Assembly: GCF_958295425.1 (NCBI RefSeq) | Contig: NC_081141.1 | Span: 19,895,680 to 19,959,679 of the forward strand | Direction of reading: 5' to 3' | Source: Solea solea | Taxonomy: Eukaryota; Chordata; Actinopteri; Pleuronectiformes; Soleidae | Length of the DNA stretch: 64,000 bases | In this document: piece by piece, positions 25,798-37,809 of the stretch | How the letters are laid out: every line of letters starts with the position of its first letter | Numbering within the stretch: position 1 is the stretch's first letter | Position numbers and translations under genes: made by a program | Notes under the pieces: generated by a model | Databases searched by the model: none | Seen by the model: only the letters and a program-made list of their open reading frames with translations | What the model was told of the DNA's origin: nothing

Positions 25798-28700
25798 CGG
25801 GCTTCCATATGTCCGAAAGTGACTGACAGTAACAGAAAATAAGTCAGAACAGCCAATTATCAGCCGGTCACACTCTAAGCTGGTGTCATGTTTGAGGCAA
25901 CAACAGGAGAGGGGGGAAAGAGAGGAGGCAGCCGCAGCCAGAGAAACGGCGTGACTGTAATAAGGCGTTTGTGCAAAACTGCCGTTTTGTGTTAAAACAG
26001 TGATAAAATAGTGATAAAAATGTGCAGAAATGTGCATTTACTGTACATTTACAGCCATATTGACAGTTTACTGTGAACTCTCTCCTCTGCTCCGCTTTCT
26101 CTCACCACTTCAGTAATACAACAGCTGGCGAGCACAAGCTTTATACGTGCTGTTAATAGAAGTTGTTAATGTTAACACAAGAGAATAAAACTGGAACATG
26201 TATTACACTTTGTCATTGTGTGAATAAAACAATAATGATGTGTTTTGTTTAAACGGCTCAAAAGGCAAAAGAAGAAAGAAAAAAGGAATGTAGCTTAAGG
26301 TGGAAAATCAGCAGGTATGCATCATTGGGATTGTTAAATCCTCTGATAATAACCATATACTGTGAGAAATTAAGTTTTAGCATTATCAAAACTTGGCCAC
26401 AGCCCAGTTCTAATATATAATGAATTTTACATTTAATTATCATTTCATTTCCCAAGGAGCTGGAATTTATTAAATAAAACACTTGATATGAAGTACTCCA
26501 GATGAGCAGATGAGAGTTTGGGTGCATATTTTCTTAAAAATGATAGTGCTTCATTGTGGCAGTCTGTGGCTAAGGATGATTGATTTGTCTGGAGGCTGCT
26601 CAAACTTATATTTTTAGCTGTACCAAAGGCTCAAGAGATTGTCAAAAGATTTTAGTGTCGTGTACATTTCTAACCAGAAGTGATTTCACCTAACTGTCAT
26701 TCAGAATGATGCATGCATGGCGCTCTAAATTACTGATGGAAAAACACAAACAGCACTATAGCAACATAAACGTGACATTTCTCAGTTTATTTGATTTGAG
26801 GGTTGTGAAAAAATATCTCAAAACATGTGCGTATACTTACTGGCTGAATAGAAAAAGGTGTCTAGGCTCTAGGGAGGAGCGTCGTCCGGTATAACACCAC
26901 TGCTAACTCATCACCTTCCTGACAGCGTCACTGAAGTCTAAATATTATTCATTTTCTTAGCTCAAGCTAAACTTTATGTCTGAACTACGCAGCCCCAAAG
27001 GTTCCCAAGGGTGATGTATTTCTGCCTTCGCACCGTCGTGTTGTTTTCTAGTGTCTTCTGTTCATCCCGCTCCAGTGAACACACAGTGAGGTGTTCTTTA
27101 AATATGGCACAAAGTCCAAGATCAAGGTCAATACAGTGGCCTCTGAAAATGATGTGACGAGATTGTTACAAAACAGTTTCTTCAAACTGCAAAAATGTCG
27201 ATTTAGGATTGTTTTCAGTTCATGGATTCAGATTTTTTGTCCTGTTTTTTTTTATTGCCGTGAGGATTTTTTTCATGTTGTCCTTGATCAGATAATATAT
27301 CTGATATGTAGCCATGCTACGCAAATAAGAATGGTCATGTTGTTCTCTTCAAGCGGCAGCGTGGCAAAATCAAACACCAATGGAGTGGAGAGTGTCATTC
27401 TCTGCAGCTAAATCTCACCCACCAATTTTTCTATGAATTTCTTAACTTCGCCTATTGGGGATCAGTAGAGTTGCTAATACCGATTAGGCTCACATCTCAA
27501 ATGTTTCTGTTTGTTAAAACATGCAAAATGGTAGTAGTGTGCATGTGTGCTGTTGACTTGTCATGAACCTTCAAATCTAATCTAGATTGAATTAGTATTT
27601 CACTCTTAATCTGAACACAGTAATGGACTAATTAGATTAGTTGATCAGAGGGCAAGGTCAGTGTGACCCCGATAATTGTATTTTTAGTTAAGAAATGATT
27701 TGGAATTAATGATTATGAAGTGCCTCATAAGATGAGACAATGGGAAGTGAAGACATAATATTTCAGTCATTTGCTGTGACAGAATAATGAACTGCAAAAA
27801 TACTTTTCTGGTCAATAATTTCGACCGTAACAGAATGGCTGTCAGATAATAGTGATGGCGGCCTAACTAGCTGGTGGAGGAATATGGCTGCAAGTTGATA
27901 ACTCTAGTTTTTCTTTTGTGCACAGATGAAAGAAATTACCTTTCAGCATTTACTGTAAAGTGACTCCTTGCTGAGCAGTAATATTAGGTTGCACTAAATC
28001 TACCAGGTGTACCTGGAAGTGTCCATTTAATGTACATCAAGAGTACAAACATCACGTTGCAATGTTAAGTATAGCCATTGTAAGAAGAACCCTGCAGCTG
28101 TAGCATTGTGGGCGACGTGAGTGATGGCAGTAATTGCAACATTCTGCACAGACATTAGCTAAATGATGCTGTTTGCATTGCACAACATAATGGACACTGC
28201 GTACTTTACCTCATACAACTTTTATTTCAACACTTGATCTCAGGCAGCATATTTAAAATGATAATGTTCACATTCCATATGTTTCATTTTTCTAATACCA
28301 ATCCCAAAGAAAACAACATCTGTCTGTGCGTCACGTAATAGTTTCAAAAGTTAGGAAAAGATTCAATTTGATAAAAAAAAAAAGGAACATGAATGTTTCT
28401 GTTTATGATACACATGACACTCATAAGACAGTGTGGCTCACTGGTGCGTTTTGTCTCATCAGATTTATCAGATTTTGGATATCCTTGTAGGTGTGGTGGT
28501 CTCATCATGGGATTTGTTGATAAAATTGTAAATTCTATCTTTGAAGTTCAGTATACATTGCGGATTGATAGCCAACGGAATAGCCCTCTGTTGTTGGCCA
28601 AGCTGTAGTGGCTTTTAAGTAATATCGGAATATGAAAAAACTATTCTATTTGTCAATATTTGGTTTTTCTATTCTGGTCTACTGTTGACACAACATGGCA

Positions 28701-29452
28701 TGATATTTTGTTTTAAGGAGATGAAAATGAAAAATGTTGGCCCGCAACTGAAAATCACCAAAATAAATTGTTATGCCAATTCTGTACCATTGTTTTTTTT
28801 TTATTTCATTATGTTGTTATAGCTGGGAATGTCGCTGTGTGCTTCCCCGTCTCCTAGCGGGCTCTCCGTATCCAACGCAGCCCGGATCATTTCTCTACGC
28901 GAGGCTTTATCCCCACATCCAAGTATCGATCTTTATGTTTTCAAGTCTGGATGCAGCACAATATCCAAATCTGTTTATTTTATTGTGTGCATCTTTCCAC
29001 TTATTTTCTTTCTTTTTCGTCTAATTGCCTATCCCTGTCTCCAATACAATGAAATAGTGAAGCAACACATTGATCCATCAAACAGTCTTTAGGGCATTCA
29101 GTTGCTTGTGTGTGTCTGTCTGTCTGTCCATCTGTTTGTCACTTCTCTCTGACAGTGATGTTCTGGTTCCTCCTGCCAGCTGGATCACATTTTGTAGACA
29201 TTTTGTTTAAAGCAGCAAATGTCAGCATACATATATCTGCTTGTGTGTATATGAATAGATTGTCTATTACAGGGCTTAATCCTTTCTGCAGCCACAGCCA
29301 AACCTTCTTTTTATCTGCACTGTATGCCCTTGAAACAAAGGTCACTGTCAAAGATATGAAGTTGTTTTTTTTTTGGGTAGGGGGGCATGTTGTGCTTCAA
29401 TGCATTGGCGAGGGTGTGCACAGTCTCTGTTCCAGTCTAAGAGGGAAAAACT

Positions 29453-29650
29453 TGCTTCCCACAGCGAAGTTGAAGTGCAGCATTTTGAAGGAAAGGGCAG
29501 CTCATAGCCAGCGCTCTCGAGCTCTGCCTCCGTCTGTAAATCTGCCAGTGAAAACCTATTAATTATCTACTAGAAGGACCTGCTTTCTGGCTGGCCATCA
29601 CTAGCTGTCACTTTTTATGAGATTTCTTTTCTCCCGGCTGGTGCATTTTG
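29453..29650 (+). repeat. Local duplication, copy 1 (partner at 30076-30255)
   Basis: Contains gtgcagcattttgaagga, gtaaatctgccag, ctattaattatctactagaa, ggacctgctt, ctggctggccatcactagct and gtcactttttatga. Each block recurs in the same order and orientation about 620 bp downstream. No open reading frame spans both copies. Not recognised as a known transposon. Confidence 0.75.
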
Positions 29651-30075
29651 TGCGTTTGTGCTCCAACTGCAACATTTAACAGCGGAAAAGCCGATCTTGC
29701 TTTTTTGTGTAGTCATGGGCATGACTAATGAAAACAGATTTTTAGCTCAATCTGTCACCTCACATGTGCCTGGATCTGAACAGGACAGTATATATTTGAG
29801 TTCCAAGCTGTATCATAAATTAACTTTCATTTCTTCCTAATTTGGATGATTAATTTTAATCAAGGTTAATGAATTTCTCAATATTTCATGGCCTCTGCAA
29901 CTTTCAATCCGTTCTGTTCCTCAACCTGTGAGCAGCAGCGTAGGGTGAGTGTGTCAGAATGATTAGTGGCATCATCGTAAAATGCTCCTCGTGGAAATCG
30001 TGCTGGGTTCTTCTCATTCAGAGGACTTGCAACCTGCTGCTTCAAAAATAATCACACAGGTAACACAGCAATTGG

Positions 30076-30255
30076 CACTTCCTTGGTCAAGGTAAAAGTG
30101 CTGTATTTTGAAGGGAAGGGCCAATGCTTTTCTCTCTCTACACCCCGGTGTGTAAATCTGCCAGAAGAACGCTATTAATTATCTCCTAGAAGGACCTTTC
30201 TAGGAGGCTGGCCAGCACTAGCTGTCAGTTTTTATGAATTCTTCTCTACTAGTGC
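30076..30255 (+). repeat. Local duplication, copy 2 (partner at 29453-29650)
   Basis: Contains gtgctgtattttgaaggga, gtaaatctgccagaag, ctattaattatctcctagaa, ggaccttt, ggctggccagcactagctgt and cagtttttatga, matching copy 1 block for block. It ends about 320 bp before the exon at 30574. Confidence 0.75.
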
Positions 30256-30573
30256 ACTTTGAGGATGGCCCCTGCTCTAGTATTTGGCTGTAGAAAAGTT
30301 CTCCTGCAATTCGGCCCAGTTTATGACCTCCTGAATTTCCAGGAGGAAACGGATAAGGGGAAAAATGGGTTTCAGGTTGTCTGGAGTTTTTTTTTTTTCT
30401 TCTGATTTTCGAAGCATGGGAGGCACCTGTGCCCGGTGTTCCAAAAAGAGGCAAAGCATACATCTGCTGGGGGAGAATTCTGTGTTTTCTCATTTATTTT
30501 GCACTTGATGTTCTTTATAGTGGCGTTGAGTTTCCAGACAAAGCTGATGAGTGTGTGTTTGTTTTGTGTGCAG

Positions 30574-30654
30574 GAAAATGCCAAAGCCGCCCTCAAGATG
30601 AAAGACTGCCAAATGACTGACCGCGTAACACAGACAGAACACATGGGGCCAGAG
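30574..30654 (+). CDS. ccser1: CCSER1-like exon with TQT (LC8-type) motif
   Basis: An 81-bp exon of 27 codons, phase 0 to phase 0, with acceptor tttgtgtgcag|GAA and donor GAG|gtgaga. The peptide begins ENAKAALKMKDCQM, continuing the helix of the previous exon, and then has TDRVTQTEHMGPE. The RVTQTE part corresponds to a K-S-T-Q-T-E that I recall at the same place in human CCSER1. R/K-x-T-Q-T is the classic form of the short linear motif bound by dynein light chain LC8 (DYNLL), so an interaction is plausible; this is inferred from the motif only. Overlapping ORFs on both strands here are shadows. The following intron is at least 10.5 kb and the next exon is not secure. Confidence 0.86.
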
Positions 30655-31171
30655 GTGAGATACACACAGGCCGCTCACACGCTCCTCCTTTTGCTTTCTT
30701 CCAAACTCACTGCCTCACTGATGAAACTGTGCACGGAATGTCTTAAGCATTAAATAAGACTTGTGATGAGCCATAAATATCAATAGATGAGGTTCACTTG
30801 GAGCTCCTTCCTTCTCTTTTCTCCTGTTTTGTTTCAATACATTTTGCTCTTCTTTTCAATGTTTTGAAGAGTATAATTTCACCGCTAGGTAAAACTCTAA
30901 TCAATCATGCTTTCTCTAACGATTTCATACTGCAGTAACTTTCATGTTTTCGACCACGTCTTGCTCCTCCGTCCCATTCACACGGCGCTCGGAGAGAATG
31001 CTGTGCTGCTTCCTACCTGCACCTATTCCTAACACCCTCAGTTGACATGTCCTCGTTGGGTTTACTCTGGGCTGTGACAGTATGGGAACACAGCAGACTT
31101 AATGGATGACTGTCTAAAAATGGCTCCTGTTGCAGGAACAGGAGCAGTTTTGTGGTCTGTTTCTTTGACTA

Positions 31172-31195
31172 ACTTCTCTCTCTCTCTCTCTCTCT
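31172..31195 (+). repeat. (TC)n microsatellite
   Basis: About 11 TC units within a pyrimidine-rich stretch. Confidence 0.85.
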
Positions 31196-31304
31196 TTTAA
31201 AACACTTTCCTCCATCTCCTGCACCAGGGGTTCTTTCATACCTCTATTCCTGTTGTTTACACAGTTGGCACGAATCATCGTCGAAGGTGGAAAAGTAGTG
31301 TTTC

Positions 31305-31349
31305 ACACAATATCTGTGTGTGCCCACACGTAACACACAGATATTGTGT
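31305..31349. repeat. Perfect 16-bp inverted repeat (hairpin)
   Basis: acacaatatctgtgtg (31305-31320) is followed after 13 bp by its exact reverse complement cacacagatattgtgt (31334-31349). As RNA or single-stranded DNA it would form a 16-bp stem. Confidence 0.9.
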
Positions 31350-33818
31350 CAGCTACGTAATTAACTTGCGCATCACAGAAATAGAACTTACTCTTGATTT
31401 CCACGCGTGTGCTGCGGAATGTAAACAAACTTTTTTCACGACCGTCTACTTAACTTTCAGGTTCTATTTAAAGTCGTTGAGTATGATTTAAGAACAAACC
31501 ATCGTTTACGCACATAATGAGGGACCAAGAGAGAGAGAGAGTGACAGATCTGAAGATCAAAGAACAAAGAGCAGTGGATTGCTCCACTTTTGCTCCTGTG
31601 TCTAGAGGAGTACATTAAACGATGGGTGCACGTATTATTAGGGGATATATTGGAACCTATTACAATCACGGCCAGTCACATACCTTCAATTTCCTTCCGA
31701 CAGTGCTCTCTCCCAGTAATGGTTGTGCAATTGAATAGAACCCCCCCACGGAGGAGTCACACATACTGTAAGAGAAACTATACAGTCATTCATAACCTGG
31801 TGTTCCTCATTAAAGCCACAGGTACTGTGGAAGAAAACAAGGAGAACGTGTTCTCTCTGACATAAAGAGAACAAAATAGGCTTTGAATCTATGTATCTGT
31901 GTAGGCTATGTATCACTACATAATCTCGCAGTCTGTAGAGATTTTGTGGTTATTTTGCAACGTCCGAGTGGTGGTGGGACAAGAGCAGATGAATCAGCAG
32001 TGCAATTGCAGGGCCTTACCCGATTGTTCTTCCTTCATCGTTTTCTTCTTGCTGATCGTTTTTTTGTTGTTGTTTTTTTTTACCTCTCCCACTCTTTGTT
32101 TCTTGCTTTTCTCTTGTACATGCACCCTCAAATGCAACCTGTGCTGTGCTCCATTTGCCATCATTGACTAATGCATTGCTCTAAATGTAGCCTAATGGCC
32201 TCCACAAAGAGGTTGTGTTGGTCCTGTAGGCTAAAAGAAACAAAGGTGTGGGTTTGGTTGTGTAGTATCTTTTAGTTTAAATTTGTATGCGTTTTTTCGT
32301 CTGAATGTCTGCCGATACAAGTGCGTTTGTGCCTGTGTGTGTCTGTTTTGTGAACCAGCCGTTAGCTCTAGCCTTGCACAGTAAAGTCAATATAAATGCT
32401 CCTCAAAGTGTCAAGGTAACGTCATTCCTACAGCATTCATACCTCAAAGACCTCTCTAATTCTCTTATTACTGTGATTATGTGTTTTTCATTGTCATTTT
32501 CATGCCACATAATTTCCACTTTTGTGTGATGATGTCCTCAACAGACCGTGTCCACTCACACTTCTTTGTTTGCATAGTTGGTTACTCCCTTTGTCCAGAC
32601 TTTTTTCCCCCAGACAACCAAATTATGTAATGAGAGATGACTTATTATTAGTTCTTAGTTTTTTGTTTACCTTAGTTCAATTTATTCTGAGTGATGTCAG
32701 TTCATTTAAAATGATTAGCCGCTCCGGGCGTGTGTGAGTAAGATTATTTCTTCCCTCTTATGGTACATTGTGATGTTTGCTTTCATCTTTGAAGATTCAC
32801 TCCGTTATATAACCCCTGAGGTGAAGTGGGTTGATAAACTGGCAGGTAATTACTTGAAGAAAAGTAGTGCCACTAAGTTAGTGGCATTAGCATTCCATAA
32901 ATGTATTATGGCTGTTGAATGTGACATTGCACAGTGTGATGATAAGAAAAAAAAAAAGCATCTTATGATCATCTGTTTTCGTGTGTCACAAACCACTGTG
33001 ACAATATTTTTGATTATATGGATTATTTTTCCACTCAATACAAATGCACTCAGGGACTTTGCATGAAGTTGACACGAACAAATATGCGTGAACGTGACAG
33101 AGAGCGGGGCCATTTAAAGGACTCCCATTAGCAAAGCACAATGAGGAGAGGGGCTACATTTGTCACATCAGATGTGGTTTTGCTTGTGGATCTGACACAT
33201 GACAGAAAACTGCACTTACCATCTATGTAACAGTCACGTTAAATAGTACAGAACGTTTCAATGGATTAGAGAAACAGAGTCCAAACTTTTTCTTCTGTCT
33301 TTTTTTTTTGCCAACGGCACACCATATGGCAAAAAAAAATTTAAAATCATGACGATGAAAGGAGATAACAGCTGCCATCGCAACTTACATCTGCACAAGA
33401 CTTGGCCCCAATTTAAAAAAGTTGAAGGAAGGTCATGATTAGCAATATTTGTCATTAGCTGGATGTGACGTGACCTCTGGCTGCGTGTGGGATTTATCAC
33501 ATTCAGAAGGAGTAGTACAGTCAGCAGAAACCGCCCTCATCCCTGGCTTACTTTTTTAATACAGTAAGTTCAGCATTTGGAAATGTGGTCAGTACTCCAC
33601 CGTCTGGCATCGCTATCTCGTTATAAGACCAGTACCTAGCAATCGAGTCCTCCATATGCTCAGGCCCCGTAAGTAGATGGGCTCTTAATGAGAGGAGCAG
33701 CTGGCTGCCCGCTAGCAAGCTAGGCTAGCAGCACAGGTGACTTAACTCAGCAGTAGCTCAAGGCATGTGCGCTCTGATTTTAGCCCCTGATCCCTGTGTG
33801 CATGCCTGTGTAAGTATG

Positions 33819-33841
33819 AAAGAGAGAGAGAGAGAGAGAGG
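33819..33841 (+). repeat. (AG)n microsatellite
   Basis: About 11 uninterrupted AG units. Confidence 0.9.
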
Positions 33842-34108
33842 CTGAGTGTGTTTTGGAGTGATTGGGAGACGCTGCAGCATGAAACTGGCCTATATAGGTT
33901 AGCTACCCCAGTGCATTGAGGACAGTCGGCGAGCAACAGAAAGTGTGTCTACAAGTGGGGCAGCTATTTCTACTGCTTCTGCCACTTGATTAGGTCGACC
34001 ATCTTATTCATCCTCTCTCCTTTTCTGGAGCGCCTTCCTACTTTTCCTCACTCCGCTGTCCTCCTCCTTCACTTTCATATGCTCTCTTTTTGATGAAAGT
34101 GCAGAAAG

Positions 34109-34154
34109 TTAGCCCTCTCCTCTCCTCTCTTCTCCTCTCCTCTCCTCTCTTCTC
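34109..34154 (+). repeat. CTCTCCTCTC-type pyrimidine array
   Basis: Imperfect repeats of cctctcctct; purely pyrimidine on the + strand. A similar array is at about 56199-56254. Confidence 0.85.
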
Positions 34155-35930
34155 AGGTTTTCAGGGCTTCAGGAATCCATCAGGGATTCTCCTGCCCTGG
34201 TTTCCCCCACCATCGTACACTCTGTCCTATACGGACAGCTCATGGCCCTCACGCTCTGTTCCACGGGAATAAAACCTGAGGCCAACTTGCCTCAAAGTTA
34301 CGTCTTTTATCCTGTTGTAATAGGGCTACCTACCTTCCGACTTGCTTGACTTTTAGGAGGGTCAAGAAAAGTAAAACTTATTTCGATTGGTGTGGTACAC
34401 GTCTTGCTCTTCACCGGCGAATCAGGTGCTCCAACGTTTGCCGTTTTCACTGAGCATTTTCTTAGTTTTCACAGCTGGGGAAGTTTACCATTTTGTTGAA
34501 TCATACATACCTTTATTATCCCTTTCTATGACAGTTGATTTCTGCACATCAACCAGATAAAAATTCAGGATTGTGGAAAAAAAATAGCTCCCATTTACTA
34601 CCATTTCAACAATAATTAAAATTTTTAGTAGTAATTTGGTATGAAAGCTGAAAGTAGACCTCTGTAATGACTAATTTAAGACTGTAAATTTGATTTAGCT
34701 AAGATCCTTAAATTAACATACAATCCTTGTATGTAAAGAAACCATTGACCAGCCGGGTACATGGTATACATATGTTGTGCAAATAACAAAGACCTACACA
34801 GTAATATGTGCAACACTAAAGAGGCCTCTAAAGAGGATAATGTGCCCCAGTTTGTCGCGCTCTCTCTAGAGTCATATGTGTATGATAAGTCCAAAGCCGG
34901 AGTGACTGTCCCTGTTGCAGTGGACATATTGGTGTCCTGTCACTGGGCACGTTATGCCTTACTCTTAAAGGAGACTGCTAAATATACAAGCATTGCACAC
35001 TGCAGCCTTGGTCTTTGTGGTAACTTTTCCAGACACGGTAACTACGACCAGGAGCCTCATTTATAAAGCTTAACAAATCTCTTTCACACATTAACGGGAT
35101 GAATAGCCAGAAACTGTCACCGCTGTATAAAACAAGCTCAACTATAACTGCTCACAACAAGATTTTGTTAGCATAACATGACATTATTTTTAAAGGGGTA
35201 AACAAATACTTCCTGAAATGTGCACCTACATTCACACCTCAAAATGTTCAAAATAAATACATGGTATTTCTGTTATTGCAAGATGACATTTGAAAGAAAT
35301 TCAGTAATTATGAAACCAAACTTTTTTGTTGTGTGAAGCGCGTTCTCAGGAATAATAAGGTAAACAGGAGGAGAGATCATGTTTGCACAGATCCAGATTG
35401 TTGTGCTTATCGTATTGTTTTTCGAATGATGTTTTAATGTTTTGGTGTTTTAACTTAATCTTAAGGGATCATAAAAAATAAAAAAATCATGGTGAAGAAT
35501 GTTATAACAGTGTTCAGATAAAGCACTATGCAAATTAAATGTATAATTATTGTTATTATTGTCATCATTGTGCGGAACAGCGTGTCATTTACAATCAGTT
35601 TAAGTGCCACACCTGAAGCTGTTCAGATTCAATCAAATGGGGGAGGGTATAAAAAGAAATGTAATCACAATGTGCAATGACACAAAATGGCTCATTTGGC
35701 ACTGCTAGAGGATGTGGCAAATGGAAGCCCGGAGAGGGAGAGGATTTTGCAGGAACCAGCAAGCTCTCCTGGCCAGTGATGTTAAATGGTTAGTTGGTTT
35801 CCGACTTCCACCTGCCACACTGAGCCCAGCGCTGAAGAGAAATCAGGACAGAAATCAGACTTCTAGGTATGGTGAATACGATACGTACAAATCCAGTTTG
35901 ACTAAAAACCCCCCTTACGATGTCTAACCC

Positions 35931-36283
35931 CATGGTTCTCACACTGTGCTATGTGTACTTGGAGGAAAATCAGAAATACGGTTCTGCTTTACATATATAT
36001 ACCAGGGTATGTGATCAGAGTGGAGCTGAGGAAATTTGAACTCAATAATAATAAGAAATTAAATAATAATAATAATTAGAGTATAATCTCCCGCTGCATC
36101 TTAATGCAATTTCTCTATACCAGTGTGTGAAGTATATGAGCGGCAGAGGAGGAGGAGGATGAGAGAGTCTGTAGCTTGACCTATTTACGCCACGGTATTT
36201 TATCCTTGGCGATAATGGTGTTACTTCTAGAGCTCAGTATTTCCTCAAGTGGTACTTGGCATAAAAAGTTTGAGAACCACTGC
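35931..36283. mobile_element. hAT-type non-autonomous element (CAGTGGTTCTCA ends)
   Basis: The left end catggttctcacactg and the right end agtttgagaaccactg are inverted copies of the CAGTGGTTCTCAAAC terminus known from the Charlie/hAT group, with a 1-bp loss at the left. Further in, gtgtacttggagg matches cctcaagtggtacttgg inverted. The 8 bp tctaaccc lie on both flanks (35923-35930 and 36284-36291), the target duplication length of hAT elements. The interior has AAT-rich sequence and no transposase. Confidence 0.75.
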
Positions 36284-37532
36284 TCTAACCCATACCCTAA
36301 CCTTGTAGGTGGAACGCACTTTTGTGAAGCACACCTTTTTGGCGTTAGTGATGACGACACCACTGTGTCCAGCAAATCCAACTTTTTCCGTGTGCATCCA
36401 TTTCCCCAACAAGTAGACTTCACAGTGTGTGTCATTTTTCTACTTTCCTCTTCTCTCTCTCTGTCTCTGTGTTTGGCATGACTTGCCAGGCCCTCCACAT
36501 GAATGAATATTAATTGGTTTTATTTTTGGGCAACCATGGGCATTACCCGTAGCTGGCAAAAAAGATCGAATTACGAGCTTGTAAAGACAAACTGGCTTTC
36601 ATGCGTACACCCACCTCTCAGATGGATCCTGCGCTCAGGTTTATAGATGAGGCCCCAGGTATCTTCCTGAAGCTGACCAGTGGCAGTGTAGCAGTAGAGC
36701 GAAACACTAATTGAAACATATGGACCGGCCCCCATTTTTCAATACTGCGCTTGAAGACCTATCCTTCTTTCTGTCACCGCACAAATATAGCGATAGTGGG
36801 AAAGGTAAAATGGAAAACAGAGAGAGCAGGAGGAGATAGAGAGGAATAAAGAAGAGGGTTAGAGAGAAAAGGCATGAAGCTGTTTTATATCCCGCAGAGA
36901 CTCTTAAGAGCTGGAGGTATGAGAGCTGTTTGAAAGTTTTTTAGAGGGGATTTAATCGATTGAGACTGCTTTCTTTCAGCAAGCTAATTTCATGGCCATT
37001 CTCAAAAGGAACATTTATGGGGAGAATCAAAAGCTCCTGATGGTTCGCTCACTCTGGTTCCCTCTCTCTCTCTTGCTCTCGCTCTCTCCTCTGTCATTTT
37101 CTATTCTCTTCAGATTTGTGCAACTTTACTTTTTTTGCCTTGTGTTTCTCTCTCTTTGTGTCCCTCAGCTTCAGATCCACCCCTCCCATTCAGTCTCCCC
37201 CAAGCAGCTTCTGAAAGGAATAAGATGAGTGGAGGGATAGAAGTGAATCATTCGTCTGTTTGTGAGCTATTATATTTGAATAGAGAAGCGTCTGAGCCAG
37301 CTGATCATTCAGCTTCTTCCCTCTTTTGTTTCTCTCACACCGTCTTCATCCCCTTCATCTCCAAAGAAATAAACTGAAGTGTTGTATGTAATGTATGTAA
37401 GTATGTCATTTCATATGACTGAGATATGAGAACAAAATTAGCCTATGTCTTTTTGTCTGCTCATGGAAAATCTCTGCCTCAGATCGTCCCTTACAAACCA
37501 CTGAGGTAAAATATAAAATGTGTTAAGATATT

Positions 37533-37809
37533 TGGGCCACATGGTGGTGTGGTGGTTAGCTACGTCACCTCAGCGAAAGAAGGCCCCCGGTTTGAATTAT
37601 GGTTGGATCAAGACCCTCTCTTTGTTGCGTGTGGGTTTCATCCTCCTACTATCCAAGCACATGCAAATTGGGAATTGGTTAAACGGACACTTCCATTAGA
37701 CCATGGGTGTGAATGTGAGTGTGTTGGTGGTTGTTTGTCTCTCTATAATGGCCCTGCCATGGTATGGAAACCTGCCTCGAATCCCCTATGCCAGCTGGGC
37801 TTGGCTTCA
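37533..37809 (+). mobile_element. SINE copy with tRNA-like head
   Basis: Begins gggccacatggtgg and has an A-box-like tggtgtggtgg (37545-37555) followed by a degenerate B-box-like ggtttgaatta (37589-37599), the internal Pol III promoter layout of tRNA-derived SINEs. Downstream come gtgtgggtttcatcctccta, gggtgtgaatgtgagtgtg, and ccagctgggcttggctt, matching the body of the same family as 25558-25797. It lacks the 3' tail with the gataaagcggtag motif. The B box departs from consensus, so transcription is unlikely. Confidence 0.7.

Larger units (their letters stand above)
23164..30573 (+). other. Intron, 7410 bp
   Basis: Bounded by CTG|gtaaga and gtgcag|GAA. It carries a possible hAT end at 25246, a half fold-back element at 25504-25557 abutting a reverse-oriented SINE relic (25558-25797), and a diverged local duplication (29453-29650 and 30076-30255). 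No further coding segment can be supported. Confidence 0.85.

Noticed and set aside
29110..29562. 150-codon + ORF with a cysteine-rich start
   Set aside because: It begins in a TGTC/TGTG low-complexity stretch and runs into the local duplication; the second copy of that duplication has no matching open frame.
37533..37610. tRNA gene
   Set aside because: A- and B-box-like motifs are present but there is no cloverleaf, the B box is degenerate, and the downstream sequence is SINE body.
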